Source: Myxocyprinus asiaticus | Lineage: Eukaryota > Chordata > Actinopteri > Cypriniformes > Catostomidae | Length of the DNA: 64,000 nt | Assembly: GCF_019703515.2 (NCBI RefSeq) | Contig: NC_059373.1 | Span: 12,497,281 to 12,561,280, forward strand | Direction: 5' to 3' | Program-made: the position numbers and the translations under genes | Shown here: positions 12,629-25,316 of the stretch, in pieces | Layout of the letters: every line of letters begins with the position of its first letter | How positions within the stretch are numbered: the first letter of the stretch is position 1 | Notes under the pieces: generated by a model | Seen by the model: only the letters and a program-made list of their open reading frames with translations | Told to the model about the DNA's origin: nothing | Database searches by the model: none

Positions 12629-15600
12629 CTCTCACTCACTATTTATTTATAAATACAGTCTATTTATTCCATTGTGCTGTTATCATACTGTTGTGGTTTC
12701 AGCAGTTGTTAATGCAATGAGATATCACCATGTACAAGAATACAATGAACATGTGTAGTTATATGGTAATAAAGTAACCGACTGGGGATATGTCGCTGTT
12801 TGCATTCAAATCAATGTCTGCATGCTTGTTTACTTCTGTTACCAGATAAGGACTAGGGTCGATATTGTGTTAGTGTTATAAAAGTCTTCTTTATTCCCAT
12901 GTTTCGTTTTCTATTCTCCTTTACTGTACCCATTTCCTCTCGTTTTTTAAATTTTTTTATCTTTAATGCTGTTTGTCTTCTGAATTCCCTCACATTTTCT
13001 CCTCACCTCTCTGTATCTTTCTATCTCTATACCCCAGTAGCCTCTGAACTGAATGCACAAATTACATCCCTCCACCTTTTTACTGAACACTAAATCTTTC
13101 CTTTTTTTCCACTTTGCTGAGCTTGAATATTTCATTCCTCCCATCAAATATGCATCCCATTAATTAAGTGAAATTACTCCCGACTGCCAAACATTCGCTG
13201 CCGATGAGTGTCAACACAAGATGCATGGCTTTGAACTTCTAATGACACGGCATCACTTTCAGCTGAGTTACAGCCTTCAGAAAAGCATCAGCGGGCATGC
13301 GATCAACGCCCTTCCTTGACGCCGAAGCCTGGAATTAAGTGTCGGTTTCTTTTTCCTTCGCCTTTTAACAAGCAGCACAATGGATGACACGCGTGCACTT
13401 GACAACCAAGAACTTCCATTTTAATTATATACCTTTTCCTCATCTTTTAATTGCTGTTGTTAATCAGTCCCCCCACCCCAACACGCCATGCTCGAATCCT
13501 AAATCTCCCGCACAACGTCTCACAGTCTCCCGCGCACCACTCCCCACGCCAGCTCCAACGTGTAATTTCATTTATTTTTAAAACTGTCATTTTTCCCAAC
13601 AGAGGTATTTGTTATTTGTTCCAAAGGGGTTGACAGTAAGGGGATTTTAATCATAACTTGCATTAAATTATGAGTCTCCGGATCCGTCAAGAGGATAAAT
13701 TCAAGATGATGTTAAAGATGCTGCTAATGAGTAATTGTGTTCTGGGCAACACTAATATTACCACTGACTGATTCCAAACAATGGTGATTGAGCAATAGGG
13801 CTATTTGCCTTTCACCCTCCCTCGATAATTCCAACCTGTCCGAAAAGCCAAAGGACTCATATACAGATGTGACAATGGGCCTATTTGTCTCTCCTCCCTC
13901 TGAAAAGAAACAGATGTTTCTGGAGGAACTGACTTGGAGTAACATGAGCCAAAGCAGTACTTTAAACAGTGGATTGCGCGGTGGGAGTGGTGCACTGATA
14001 TGATATGACAGATAGGGCCGTGATGCCTTGACAACAACAGGAAAGGCTTAGAAGAAGATCTTAGTACTCACTGCCAGGGTGCAGCAAAATAACAAGTTAA
14101 AAGGGAACTTTCAAAATATGTGTCTGACTATAGCACATCCAGCTGTGCCAAACAAATTATTATTCATTATTAGGCCTATTTGAAAAATCTTAATGGAAAT
14201 GTTTGGTAAGTAACAAATTTCCTGGAGAAATGATAGATCTGATATGACAATTATTGCAATTAAAACCCATGTACAGCACACTCACCCATGTACACTGTAT
14301 TATGATACATTTCTGTCACATTTTGACTGAAATCTGTGGCATGTTTGGATGGACAAAGACATGAAAAACTGATATCAGAATCCATTTTAAGAAAACACTG
14401 CTTCTTAATATTGTTATTCATCCCATATGCATCACAGTATAGTGCTAACCAATAATTACAAGCTGGCTGCATGGCCATGACAACAGTACTTAAGTCTTGT
14501 TAATATAGGGTGTCTGTTCTGGCACTTGTGGCAGATTGCACAAAGCAAGTAACTTCCTCTTATGTTGTGAACGAATATGATTAATATGCTACAAATAATT
14601 AGTTGTCACCAAAGTGAAAGAAAACATATTATTTGTTTTATGCATCCTCTACTGAATGTTACAGGTATCAGTATCTGTATAAAAATTATTTTGTATAATC
14701 ACTTTAAAAGCTTTGGAATGTGGGTTTAGGAATGAAACCTACTAAATAAGTAAGCATCTGTGTTTTGTCTTAATGACAGAAGTTGTGAAAAATAAAACTT
14801 CAAAGCAACTGAACATTTTTCAGAATTGCAATATTTTGTCATTTGCTACTTTGTAACTGAAGAATTAGGGTGTTTGGTGGGGGGTGTGCAGAGAGGGCCA
14901 AGCCCTGAGAAACAGATATGTGGCACCTAGACAAATTATAACCTCATCTGTTTTGCCTAATGAATTATGCAAAGAGGGGACCTGGCTTGGGCTTGTTTAA
15001 AAGTAAATATTTAATATTCATCCTTGCAGTCTGAAATTACAAAACACTTTGCATGGCTAAATGTTTTTCCACCCCAGCGAAATTGCCCATTTTGGCCAAT
15101 TTGGTTTATGCATCTGAAGACGCTGATTTGGATATATCGAGCTTTTAAAGCCAGTCTGCTTGGTGAGACTCTTTTTGTTGTACAGTAACCACAAATAAAT
15201 GGCTTTCACAATTAGAGGTTTAAATAATGCAATGGCTCATGTTCAGTCCTAAGCAGGATTCCAATGAGCTTTCTAATGCATGTAATGATTAAGTGTAATT
15301 CAAATACCAACTGTGTTGTTCAAAATCTGACAGGCAATAATTTGCTCTATTATATTGTGCCATTTAATTGCCTGCTACCGACAACTTCTGACGTGCCATG
15401 AGGCAATGATTTACAATTACTCCAGCAGTAAAGATCAAGGGATGACAAAATAATCATCTACGCAGAGATCACTTTTCATCTGCCACAACTAGTGAGGCAA
15501 GTAAAAATAGTTTGGAGCTTGTAGTTTTAACTCCACTCTATTTGAGGATTAGAAGATATTACGGCTGCGGAGGACGTTTAACAATAGTAGTTGTGTTAAG

Positions 15601-16730
15601 AGCTGGCTGCGCTGGGATGAGCCAGTCGAGATGTCGGTTTGCTGGCAGGGACAGGCTTCATACACATACAGAGGGACATTATTGTTTGGGGCAAAGTATT
15701 ACTGATGTTAGAGTTTAATCTAAATGAAGAAACGCCAAGTGAAAGATCAAGCAACAGAGTCTGTTTCACCATCCATCCTCTTATGAACTCTGTAAGACTT
15801 TATTTCCATTTAAATAATAAAGGATAAAATAAAAACTCTATATGCATGCAAAATCCATATATTGCAGCTCCCTATGTAGTTCCAAGATTTAAATGTTTCA
15901 AAAAGACAAAATAAGCAATCAACGGCCTCCAACGGTGGCAGAAAAAAAAACGAACACACAACAAAGTTAAGTATCGTGCCCTAATTTGAGTGCGGAATTA
16001 CGAAAAACAAGTTTACACCATATTAAACCAATGTTTCACAGCATTTAAAGAGCTGATACATAATTTAGCACTTACAAAAACGAGCACAGCATGTCGGGGG
16101 GTGGGGAGTGGGGGGGGTCCTTAGAGGGAAGGCAAGGCTGCTGAGTGCAGTGCCTGTTTAAAAATGATGGAGGAGAACAGGGGATTCTCATTAAGTGGCT
16201 TCACTCCACCCCGAGCGGCAGACTAGAGAGAACGCAGACAAAATCACAGGCTCGTGTTTCCCCATTAAATATGAAGGATTGTGCAATATGTGCAGGCAGG
16301 CAGTTTGCCGGGGTCAGCCATCGCGCTCTTTCTGCTGTTTCTGCAGGTCATGTCATGATGACCGACTTTACCCTGCGTTCAATCAGTTCCCTGTGTTTTA
16401 GGAGATGGGGCAGGAAAATAATAACACAAGGCAGGGGGACTTTTAATGAGGACAAATTAGACTTTAAGACTCAGGCTGTGAAGAGCTGGAAGGGACAAGA
16501 GTTTTCATTACTTGGCCTACTTGGTGTGAGCATTTTTCAAATGCAGTAATTCAGAATCATTGACAAGTTGATATGGGCTTGATTTCATGCTTGCTTCCTG
16601 TCAAAACTGAGTGAAATTACCCTCAGGAAAGATAAATCACAGAGGAGATCTTCTTTAGATCTCAATTGTTTCTCCCAGACCACAACTATATTACATTGAA
16701 ATCAAATGGAAATCAAATAGAGACTATTGC
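12629..16730. other. No gene seen; candidate conserved non-coding region
   Basis: Over 4 kb with few recognisable transposons, in contrast to the rest of the window, and balanced composition in 13150-14050, 14850-15720 and 16080-16560. No frame with a known domain. Such repeat-poor tracts are often regulatory, but I cannot test conservation. Confidence 0.4.
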
Positions 16731-17135
16731 TTAAAGGTGCACTCAGTATTTGTTTTATTTTTTTTCCTCAGCTGAAAAGTTTTACTCCTAAACAAATTGT
16801 TATGTCATGACCATTTACTTGAAATAAAGGTTCCGGTCATATCAGCGACCTCATAGAAGCTGTTTTATTCTACATGGAGAGGGTCCCCTCATGGAGGCTG
16901 CCATGTTAGGATCACATGACCAGCTGAATACTACTGGCTTAATCTCAATAACAACCCTGTTGTTGGACATTTTCACTCAGGGATTAAATTAATCATGGCT
17001 GATTGTGAAGAGTGAACTTATAAAATGGCACTGATAACTGAAAACTTTTGTGTTTTTATTATGCTGCATCCACGACTCTTGGTGTCAGTGTAAGTCTAAG
17101 ACAACATAAACAAAAACTACTGAGTGCACCTTTAA
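16731..17135. mobile_element. TTAA MITE, 405 bp
   Basis: Inverted ends aggtgcactcagta and tactgagtgcacct, flanked by TTAA at 16731-16734 and 17132-17135. No ORF inside. Confidence 0.8.
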
Positions 17136-17348
17136 ATGTCCTGCTTCTTAATCTTTCTTCTGAGAAAAGACTATTACTTTCTAAAGTGTTAGAAAGTGAA
17201 TTAAGTGTATAGTAATTAATAATGTGATACATTTTTCAATTAAGTAATCAGCAAATTTATCTGATTACAATGTTTGCAGGAAATAAGTAATGTATAGTAC
17301 AGTAGTAATGTGTAGAGGATTACTATTTTTGAGTAACCTGCCCAACAC
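17136..17348. repeat. Terminal fragment of an older hAT-like repeat
   Basis: Sequence ending in gagtaacctgcccaacac followed (beyond the hAT insert) by tg. This is a common fish repeat terminus. It was the target for the 17349-19166 insertion. Identification is from memory of the repeat class. Confidence 0.4.
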
Positions 17349-19166
17349 TAGGGGTGTAATGATACATCGATCTGGATCGATGCATCGATCCAATAACCAA
17401 TGATCCAATGTTATCGATACAACACGTAAATATCCATACAGAAATTTTTTTAAGATGCACCTTTATTTTAATACTCTCATGTCAGCCACGTTCGTACGCA
17501 TTTCTGTCAGGCGATGAAGCAACCTTATTACATTCATTTCACATTTCGCTAAATACGCTTTTCACGTGGGACAAGGATGTGCGCAGAGTCTGTGAAGCCA
17601 AATTTGCTATCCGTGTGCGTACGTCAATCAAACTTCCCACGAAACGCAAGCTCCAGACCAGTGACAGTATCAGTGCAAGCACATCAACTGGGCACTTCTT
17701 AAGGCCCAAACATACTCTATGCAAGTACGTGAACGCAGACACACCTTGCTACGCAAGCCCGATTTCACGCATCATTGCGTTGTGAAATGTGTCAGTGCTC
17801 AATTCATAACCCAATGCAAGTACGCACTGCATTCTCAGTGTTGCCGCAAGGGGCGCTAGAGCGGATTTTCTTATTTCAGTCAACAACTGTCATGGCGGAT
17901 TCGGGCAGCAATTTGAGTTGAATCTTTTTGAAAAATATATATGATTTTTGTCCCCAGTCCATTCAAACAAACTTGTTTTTTCTCCGTGTCTCTTCCCCAC
18001 TCCTCAATTATCGACTCATCTACCACATCCAGGCTGCATCCGAAAACGTAGGCAGCTGACTTGCTGCCTAATCAGTTAATGGATTAACTGACAGCTGTTT
18101 TGAATGAATGGAACTCTTTTGGAAACTGGCCTCCAAACAGTTTGAGAAGCATCTTATTTTCATCCTGCCACCGTATACAGCCTCCGAAGGCAGCATTTTT
18201 CTGGTTTCAGACGCAGCACCGGTTTCGTGGTCATGCCTAAAAAATTTATTCCCCTCTTGTGGTCTGAGGTTTGTAACCGCCAGAGCAACGCAAGAGCACA
18301 TGGAACCACGCGTTGGCCATGTGTTGGCCAAGCACTCACTTCTGCGTACTTGTGTGAAGTATGTTTCAGCCTTTAAAATGCGAGCTCTTGTGACAAACGC
18401 AGAGTGGCTCACATGTGCGATTAATTCCAGCTTCCATTGATATCATTGTGCATGTGACCCATTTGAAATTTACATGAGAATTTGCTATTTAATAGTACCA
18501 TGGAGCAGTTCAACCATCATATGAAACATCCTGACAACGCCGCCATTCTGAACAGCACTGATGAGAATGTGAAAGAGAAATCACCTGCTGCCCAGCACTA
18601 GCATCAGTTATAAGACTTTACACATCTACACATCACATCAACTAACATTTATCCCAGTTAACTGTAACAGAATTTTTCATTACAACTGTGGAAATTATAG
18701 CCATGAAAACTGCGGATAGCATGGATAGTTGGAAACAAGTCATGGGTTTGTAAGTACTTTGAATTGGATTAAACTGAAAAATAAGCTGTAATCAAACGAT
18801 TGATGATCACTTATGTATGACGTTATTTTTTATGGTATTATCTGTATAATTTTTTTCAACATCTGAAGTACCTTTTTTTTTGTTGTGGATGTCCCAATGT
18901 GGATACTCAATTTGCACTTTTCAGAGAGCTCAATAAAATATTCAAACAATATTTTGGTTGCATTTGAAAGCAAACATTTTTTAATTGTTTGTGTAAAATA
19001 GGCACATAATATCAGAATATCGATCGCAGGGCCCTGAATCGAATCGAATCGAACCAAATCAAATCGAAATTGTATTGCGGCAGACTTTGAAGTATCTGCA
19101 AATATCGGATCACAGGCCAAGAGAATCGATATCGTATCATGATGAAATGTCCGATTTACACCCCTA
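17349..19166. mobile_element. hAT element, 1818 bp, with 8-bp target duplication
   Basis: Ends taggggtgtaa and ttacacccccta-like complement, flanked by the exact direct repeat cccaacac at 17341-17348 and 19167-19174. Subterminal ATCGAT-rich blocks occur at both ends. No convincing transposase frame. It holds a second, nested MITE (17699-18376). Its target is the terminus (cccaacactg) of another older repeat. Confidence 0.82.
17699..18376. mobile_element. TTAA-flanked MITE nested in the hAT element
   Basis: Left end ttaa then ggcccaaacatactc; right end complement ttaa then aggctgaaacatactt; both continue with a caagtacg block. TTAA target suggests piggyBac- or Kolobok-type mobilisation. Inverted ends are imperfect, so an old copy. 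Confidence 0.6.
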
Positions 19167-19174
19167 CCCAACAC

Positions 19175-19447
19175 TGCTCTGCATACAGTTGTTGCTACTT
19201 GCCAACTTCATAAATGCCTCGAGCCGGTATCAGAATGTAAACAATCCTTATAGAGAATGCATTAGCCATATAATGACAGCTTATAATGCCAGTGAAGCAG
19301 ACAGCTTAGATTAAACATACACATACAGCATTGTTCACGCAATTGACAAATAATAGATCCAGAATCAGTCATCTGCCTCACAACCGCAGTGAACCGAATG
19401 CTAAAACTGATCCCAAACCAGGTCGTCGAGGTCTAGCTTTGCGATCA
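19175..19447. other. No gene seen
   Basis: Non-coding flank between the hAT element and the exon-like segment at 19448. Confidence 0.4.
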
Positions 19448-19725
19448 CTCACCAGCGCTACTTGACATGGCTTTTACTTTGATCTCCCCTGTCTCAGATT
19501 CATTGGCTGCTGACTTCACTGACTCCAATCTGACCCAGATAAAGACTCTGACCTTTCCGACCAACTCCATTACTTGCAGCTGTACTGGGTACAAGCTCTT
19601 AAATGACTGCAGTTTAAATGTGGCCATTACTGAGATGTGGATAGGAGCTGGTGTCTGCACAGATTTCATTGTCACAGCCCGGCGAAAGGAAGATGGCCAC
19701 GCAAAATGACTCTTGACCTTCATTT
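19448..19725 (-). other. Exon-like open segment, unidentified
   Basis: Minus-strand open frame starting MKVKSHFAWPSSFRRAVTMK and ending MSSSAG, directly followed by a consensus donor (GTGAGTG at about 19452-19446). The sequence is of normal complexity and GC content, unlike the AT-rich neighbourhood. An AAGATGGCC motif (YY1-like on the plus strand) lies at 19691-19699. I do not recognise the protein; it could equally be a repeat or chance. Confidence 0.25.
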
Positions 19726-19866
19726 ACATTCGTTAATCAAATGTCACACAGAGTCTGTGTGTTATCGGCATGTCTGTGTCTCTCGTTAAATGATTTGTGT
19801 TTTCAAACAGGTAAATATAGGGGTTAGCTACTGGTACTTATCTGAGAAAACAGCTAAAGGATGAAC

Positions 19867-20010
19867 TTAAAAGGAATAGTACACTCAAAAATGAAAGTTC
19901 TGATATCATTTACTCACCCTCTTGTTATTCCAAACCCAAATTACTTTCCTGGCTACTCTTCCTGGCACCATAAAGTATAAAAGTGGTTCATCTGACATTT
20001 AAGAAATTTA
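19867..20010. repeat. TTAA MITE family B, left-end fragment
   Basis: ttaaaaggaatagtacactc then atcatttactcaccctcttg, the left end of the family seen at 49073, 29905-30325 and 63668. Right half not present. Confidence 0.6.
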
Positions 20011-20195
20011 AGTTGTTTGCTGAATTTTTTTTCCACACTTGCTCTTCTCTGCACATTAATGAGAGAAGTATACAGATGTCTGATTTGTGAACACATCATT
20101 CTTTTAAGTCAAATCTGCTCAATTAATTGGTTGATCCAGTTCACAAAACCAGTCTTAATGATTTGTTCATGACTGATCCAGTTCTCGAATTCAAC

Positions 20196-20570
20196 TCACT
20201 GAGTGCGTTTACATCCACATTCTTACACCAATTATGCTTAATAAGCCGACAAGGTGTGTGGTCATGTAAATGCATTAAACAGCTTTCTTTTATCAGTGTA
20301 AGGTCATAAACAGTTTAAGAATAAACAGATCGACATGGGTAGATTTTTGCCCATTACCCCAATTTTGCGTTGCATGTAAACACGTTTACCCGTACCGTCT
20401 TATCCAATTCATGCAAATGTTGTGCGAATGCCTTTTCACAGTTTGACATCAAAAGTAGAGAATAACTATTATTTCAAATCTCGGTTGTCTTGCTTTTGTT
20501 GGATTTTTTTAAAATAAGCTGACTTCAGTAGTTATCAGCATATTGGTGTGCATGTAAACGGACTCAGTGA
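20196..20570. mobile_element. MITE with TCACTGAGT ends
   Basis: Inverted ends tcactgagtgcgtttacatc (20196-) and gatgtaaacggactcagtga-type complement (to 20570), about 21 of 23 paired. 375 bp, no ORF. Target duplication not clear. Confidence 0.6.
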
Positions 20571-20892
20571 TTAGCAGTTAGCAGTTAGTAGCTCAATGGA
20601 GGTGATAATTATTAGTAAATAATGATTTATATTTCAGTCTGTTCCTCACACAAAGCTATCGTATGTTTTCAGAAGACATGCAATATAATACTCGAATCAG
20701 ATGGACCAGTGGCAGTTTGTGACCACAGAAATAGGTGGGGCAGATCTCACAATGAGCGCTATATGTAATGTATGTTTTTTTTTTTTTTTTTTACATTATT
20801 CAACTCATTCAACACATTATTCATAACATAATGAATAAAATAACTATCTACATGACATTTACACGTTTCCACAGTACTAAACAACTAAATGT

Positions 20893-21440
20893 TTAAAGGT
20901 GCAATATGTAACATTTTTCATGTAATATTTACCTTTTTTTGCCAATGTGTGAACAGCTTGTAACGCGAGCCCTTCCCGGACTTCCTGGGTTGCCTATTAA
21001 AGCCTGTAGACTGATTTTCATGCGAAGGGAGCGGGTCGCTTTTGCCGGGAAAATCCAAAGGATGTGACGTTTTGCACACTCCTGAGAACCTTGCCTCAGT
21101 GCTTCTCTTCCGCTATTTAACAGTGTCAACAGACAGTCTGCAACACTAGGTAACGTTATCTTAGAGATGGAATCCAGCAAATGGCCGGCTCCAAACACAA
21201 CACCGACTCCTACACAAACTCCAAGAAAAAAAAAAAAACATTTACTGAATCCAGTCTGGCTAAGCAGGAACGTGATCGTGGTCGAGCGAAAACTAGAGTG
21301 AACATCGGCAGGGCATTTGATTCCTGGAGGAACCTTCCTTCGGTTTTGGGGATCAAAACCGACCCTGAATTGGCATTCTTCTTATTGGACAAGTAAGCAT
21401 ACATAACTGCAAAGCATGTGAAATATAGTGCCATAAGGAT
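20893..21440 (+). mobile_element. TTAA element with a gene-like first exon (right end not found)
   Basis: Left end ttaaaggtgcaatatgtaac at 20893, a common fish TTAA-type terminus. The sequence inside is GC-richer than the surroundings and contains the small ORF at 21181. I could not locate a right terminus. Confidence 0.5.
21181..21391 (+). CDS. Putative first exon of a repeat-associated protein of unknown function
   Basis: Encodes a basic peptide, MAGSKHNTDSYTNS, a Lys run, then SSLAKQERDRGRAKTRVNIG and AFDSWRNLPSVLGIKTDPEL, AFFLLDK. The last codon overlaps a good splice donor (AAG/gtaagc near 21391), so the frame beyond is probably intron. An upstream ATG at 21169 (MESSKWPAPNTT) reads into the same protein only if the 13-A run at 21226-21238 has changed length, so this copy may be frameshifted. 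I recall similar R-NIG-AF--W--L sequences in many fish predicted proteins, often repeat-linked, but cannot assign a function. Confidence 0.4.
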
Positions 21441-22474
21441 TGATCGGTGTCATTTTAGCTAACTTGGCCTTGCCTGCTAACGCTGACGAATTGCAAGCTA
21501 CCTTGCTTCGTAACTTTCAAATAATTTCAACGATCTTCTCTTTCTACTAAAAGTCAGGTACACTGATTTACAGTAACTGACATAATGTTAATCTGTAATT
21601 ATTCAGCAAGATAAACTACAATAACACATGAAATGAATGCTAGACAATGTTCAAGATAATGCAAAAACCTCCATTCATTAGTGTAATGTAACTTGGTTAT
21701 ACAGAAAATATATACAAAATATGTTATTATAAAACAATAGCACATCAATATATCAAAATGACAGTTGAGATGAAATCACATCAATACTGAATTGTGTCAA
21801 CATATTTATAATGTACAGTATATTTTATAAACAGCTACTGTCATCATCCACCAAATTTAGCTAACAGCTATTGATAAAGCTGGCTAGCTAGCTAACGCCG
21901 ACATAGGCTATCGTATAAATGCAGTCAATGTATCATGCAAAGAAAAGTGATTACTTCAAACTACAGTCTCGCATAGCCAGACCTATATCCACATTTTATT
22001 TTAGCCCTGTTCCAGCACTGAAGAGTCAAATATAATATACAGTCTCAAAGTTTGTAGTAAAACAATCATAACTGTGTAATTTTAATTATGCTACCTCATC
22101 TGTCATCATGATGCCAGTGAATCACGTTCAGTCTCTTTGTTTTGGTCGATGCTCGCTCGCGTCCATATAGAGTGTGTGCGTGCGATCACGAGCAACAGGC
22201 TGCAGTTCACTTAACGGCCACAGGTGTCATTAATAACAAGTGTAATGGAGGTTTAGGCTACATTACCACTTTAAAAATAGCATAAAAACGTATACCTTGC
22301 CTGCTTTTAAATACAAAAGTCAGCATTTTTAACACATTTACGGGTTAACAAATCAGATTATTAGTAGTTTATAATATGGATCTATGTTTTGAAGTGAATT
22401 AATATTTATGTAGGGCTCTGTCCTACCTGCCATATAGAAAAGTTGCGCCTGGTTTGGACTAATTTTTCATGATG
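21441..22474. other. No gene seen
   Basis: AT-rich; might be the intron or inner part of the element starting at 20893. No right terminus located. Confidence 0.45.
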
Positions 22475-22690
22475 TTTTAAAGGTGCTTTTTTTTTTTGTC
22501 ATTTGGGAGCTTGACAGGCCAAGTCCTCATTCGCTTTCACTGTATGGAAAAGAGTGGCCAGATTTTCTACCAAAAGACATCTTATGTGTTCCACAGGAGG
22601 TAGAAAAATCATACTGGTTTGGAACAACATGGGGGTAAGTAAATAATAGCCAAATTTTCATTTTTGGGTGAACTATCTCTTTTAGTGAAA
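22475..22690. repeat. TTAA MITE family B, short form
   Basis: Contains cactgtatggaaaagagtgg, tgtgttccacaggaggtaga and the right end ttcatttttgggtgaactat. The final TTAA has decayed to ttta. Confidence 0.6.
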
Positions 22691-24197
22691 TTCAGTATTC
22701 TTTCCCACTGAGTCCAAGAGTAAAATGCAATGTGCAGGTAGATTTATTCTGACCATTAAGAAAGGAAGATTGAATCTAATTATAAACTACACTGGTGAAA
22801 TGAGAATCTGCAAAAACAGTCTCTCTCATTGGTAGCTAAATGCAAGTTATCTCGAATAGAGTGACCAATGCCATTTTGTCATATATAGATAACACAAAAC
22901 CTCACTGATTCGTTCTAAAAGAATAAGCATGTCGTGAACAGCACAGCTAATGACCTGAGTGGTACATTTTGCATTCTAATTCATTCACCACCTAATTGTG
23001 AGTGGACACCACAGATAGCCACCCTCTCTTTCCTCATCTCTCCCCAGACTACAGAGCAGCCCGGCTCAGAAAGGTCAAAATGGCCGACATTAATCAGATC
23101 GCCATATCCACAACCCCTCCCCGCCGTCGTTACTGTGCTAATCACTCTGGGTTTGGTTGCAGAGAGGTTTACTCCTAATTATTGTCATTAATAAATCAGA
23201 CGAGTCAGGCTGTCGGGATGAAAGAGAGGCCGTCCCTGCTTGCCATCCATCAGAGAGGCAGAGAGCAGGAGAGTCCAGTCATTAAGAAGCCTTAGAGACA
23301 CACGGACACATTGGGGACTCAGTGGCTCAGACAAAAACACAGCTAACTTTCTCAGCAACCTGTAGCTGGTGCAACCAACCAGGACTGGATCTCGGAAATA
23401 TCATCAGTCAAATACAAAGAAGCGAGTTAAAATAAGAGAAGGAATGTTGCAGAAAGCAGGGCACTTGTGGATTTCATAGAGTTTACAGCAGCCTAATATA
23501 GATTTACATTGAGCAAGACATGAGATAACCTGGTGCTTTCATAATTATGTACTTTTGGGATATTTTCATTTAAACCTGGAAATAAAAAGTTTTAGGATTT
23601 TGAAAAATGTAAAACAAAGAAAGGTTACAAAGTAAAATTAAGATGAAATATTTAAGATTATGCACAATTTTTAGGTCACTAAAGAAATTCGCACATTTCC
23701 TGACTCTGATTTCCTTGCTTCCATTGAAGTACACAAGATACTCTTTTGGAACATTCTCAGATCACACTGGGATATCACAGATAATCAGATTTTGCACAGA
23801 CTTGTGGAGTCCATGCCAGCACGAGTGTATACAGTCATTAAAGCAAAATGAGACACAAACTACATAGGTAAAGATTGTCAAGACAATCTTTGATATTGGC
23901 TTGATAAAGTCTTGTCTGAAAGTTTGAACTAGTTTTAAAAGTTTAAAATTTGATGGTTATACAGACATTACAGTAAGACAAACTGCTAACTAAATAGTCT
24001 TGTTCTGCAGTTCTCTGATTGGTGGATCTTTCTCTGCTGGACCACAGGCAGTGTAGTTGTTCACCAGGAACTCTGCTATTAAACACAATTTTTAAACAAT
24101 GAAATTGAAATAACGCAGACTGATGGCTTCAACAAAAGCATATGCCATCGATGAACAACCTCAGAACTCACGGTAGGTCTGTGTTTAAAAATTTGTA
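22691..24197. other. No gene seen
   Basis: Non-coding. GC-richer 22960-23420 without splice structure or domain. Confidence 0.5.
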
Positions 24198-24965
24198 GTA
24201 GAGGTCGACCGATATTGACGATATTGCCAATACTGATAACTAAGGTGGTGGGAAAGGCAGATAACCGATTAATTGGCTGATGGTTTTTAAATTCGAGATT
24301 GTTAAAAAAAAAGTTGTTTCCTTATTTTAACAGGCACAGACAGGGCCAAAAGAGTTAAAAATAAATAAAATCCCTGGTGAAGTTCATTGTTCAACCACAA
24401 ATCCCAATTGCAACCAGAAACAAAACAAAAAACAAAAAAAAAAAAAAAGATTTAATGCATAACGCAGGACTTTTAACTATAAATAAGCCCAAAACACCCT
24501 GGGGACTCTTATTTTTAAATGACCAAGGCTTGGCCCAGATACAATGCACTACATGAAGTATTAAGCAAATTAAGCTTTTAATAGCTTTATGTTCACCAAA
24601 ATTATGGGTTTTGTATACAATATCTATGCATTTTTCTTTGAATGAACTTGCTTCAATTTAGAACACTTGATTATCTAATCAAAATAACAAAATATCCATT
24701 GAAATGAGTATGAATATTGGATGAATATTGTCACTGATAAAAGATTTAGATACAGCAAATCCACATGAGGTGTCAGTGATTGTTTTTATTTCACTTCCAG
24801 TGGCCCCTATTGTACTGTAGAACCAAGCAGTTTTAACTGTAGAATCTTCCAGTGCCAGCCAAAGAGGAACACAGAGGAATAAAAAATAATAAAACAAAAC
24901 AACTATCGCAACTATCGGCACAGATTTTTGCCGATAACCGATTTATCAGTAAAACCGATATATTT
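24198..24965. repeat. hAT-like repeat, left end clear, right end degraded
   Basis: Left end tagaggtcgaccgatattg is a widespread fish hAT terminus; gataaccgat blocks recur near 24262 and 24930 in opposite parts. No exact right terminus or target duplication. Confidence 0.45.
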
Positions 24966-25228
24966 ACATTTACATTGCATTTAATGATGTCAAATTTGAT
25001 GTCAAACCACAGACGGTTTTCACAACATTCTCCATTTTAAAGCATGGTTAGAGATCAGTGTATTGCACCTATTGGATGTCTGTTAGAAGGTAAAAGTTTT
25101 GCAAACCTCGAGAGCTAGTAGATTTATATTTGAGAACATGTACAATAGATATTTGTACAAGCAAGTATGCTTGTATGACACATTATGCAAGTATGACACA
25201 GTATGCAAGTAAAAGTTTCCTTTTGCTT

Positions 25229-25316
25229 AGTCAAGTCAATTTTATTTGTATAGCACCTTTCACAACACACATCGTTTCAAAGCAGCTATACAGAAAATCA
25301 TGCATTAACATGATTT
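25229..25316 (-). repeat. L2 3'-end fragment
   Basis: Sequence from gtcaagtcaattttatttgt through ttcaaagcagctatacagaa, the same 3' end as the L2 at 53046. About 88 bp only. Confidence 0.7.

Noticed and set aside
16145..16549. 134-codon open frame
   Set aside because: No recognisable domain, no promoter or splice context, and an overlapping second frame of similar quality; may be conserved non-coding DNA.
18068..18440. Overlapping 110-114 codon frames on both strands
   Set aside because: They cross the border between the nested MITE and the hAT element, so cannot be one gene.
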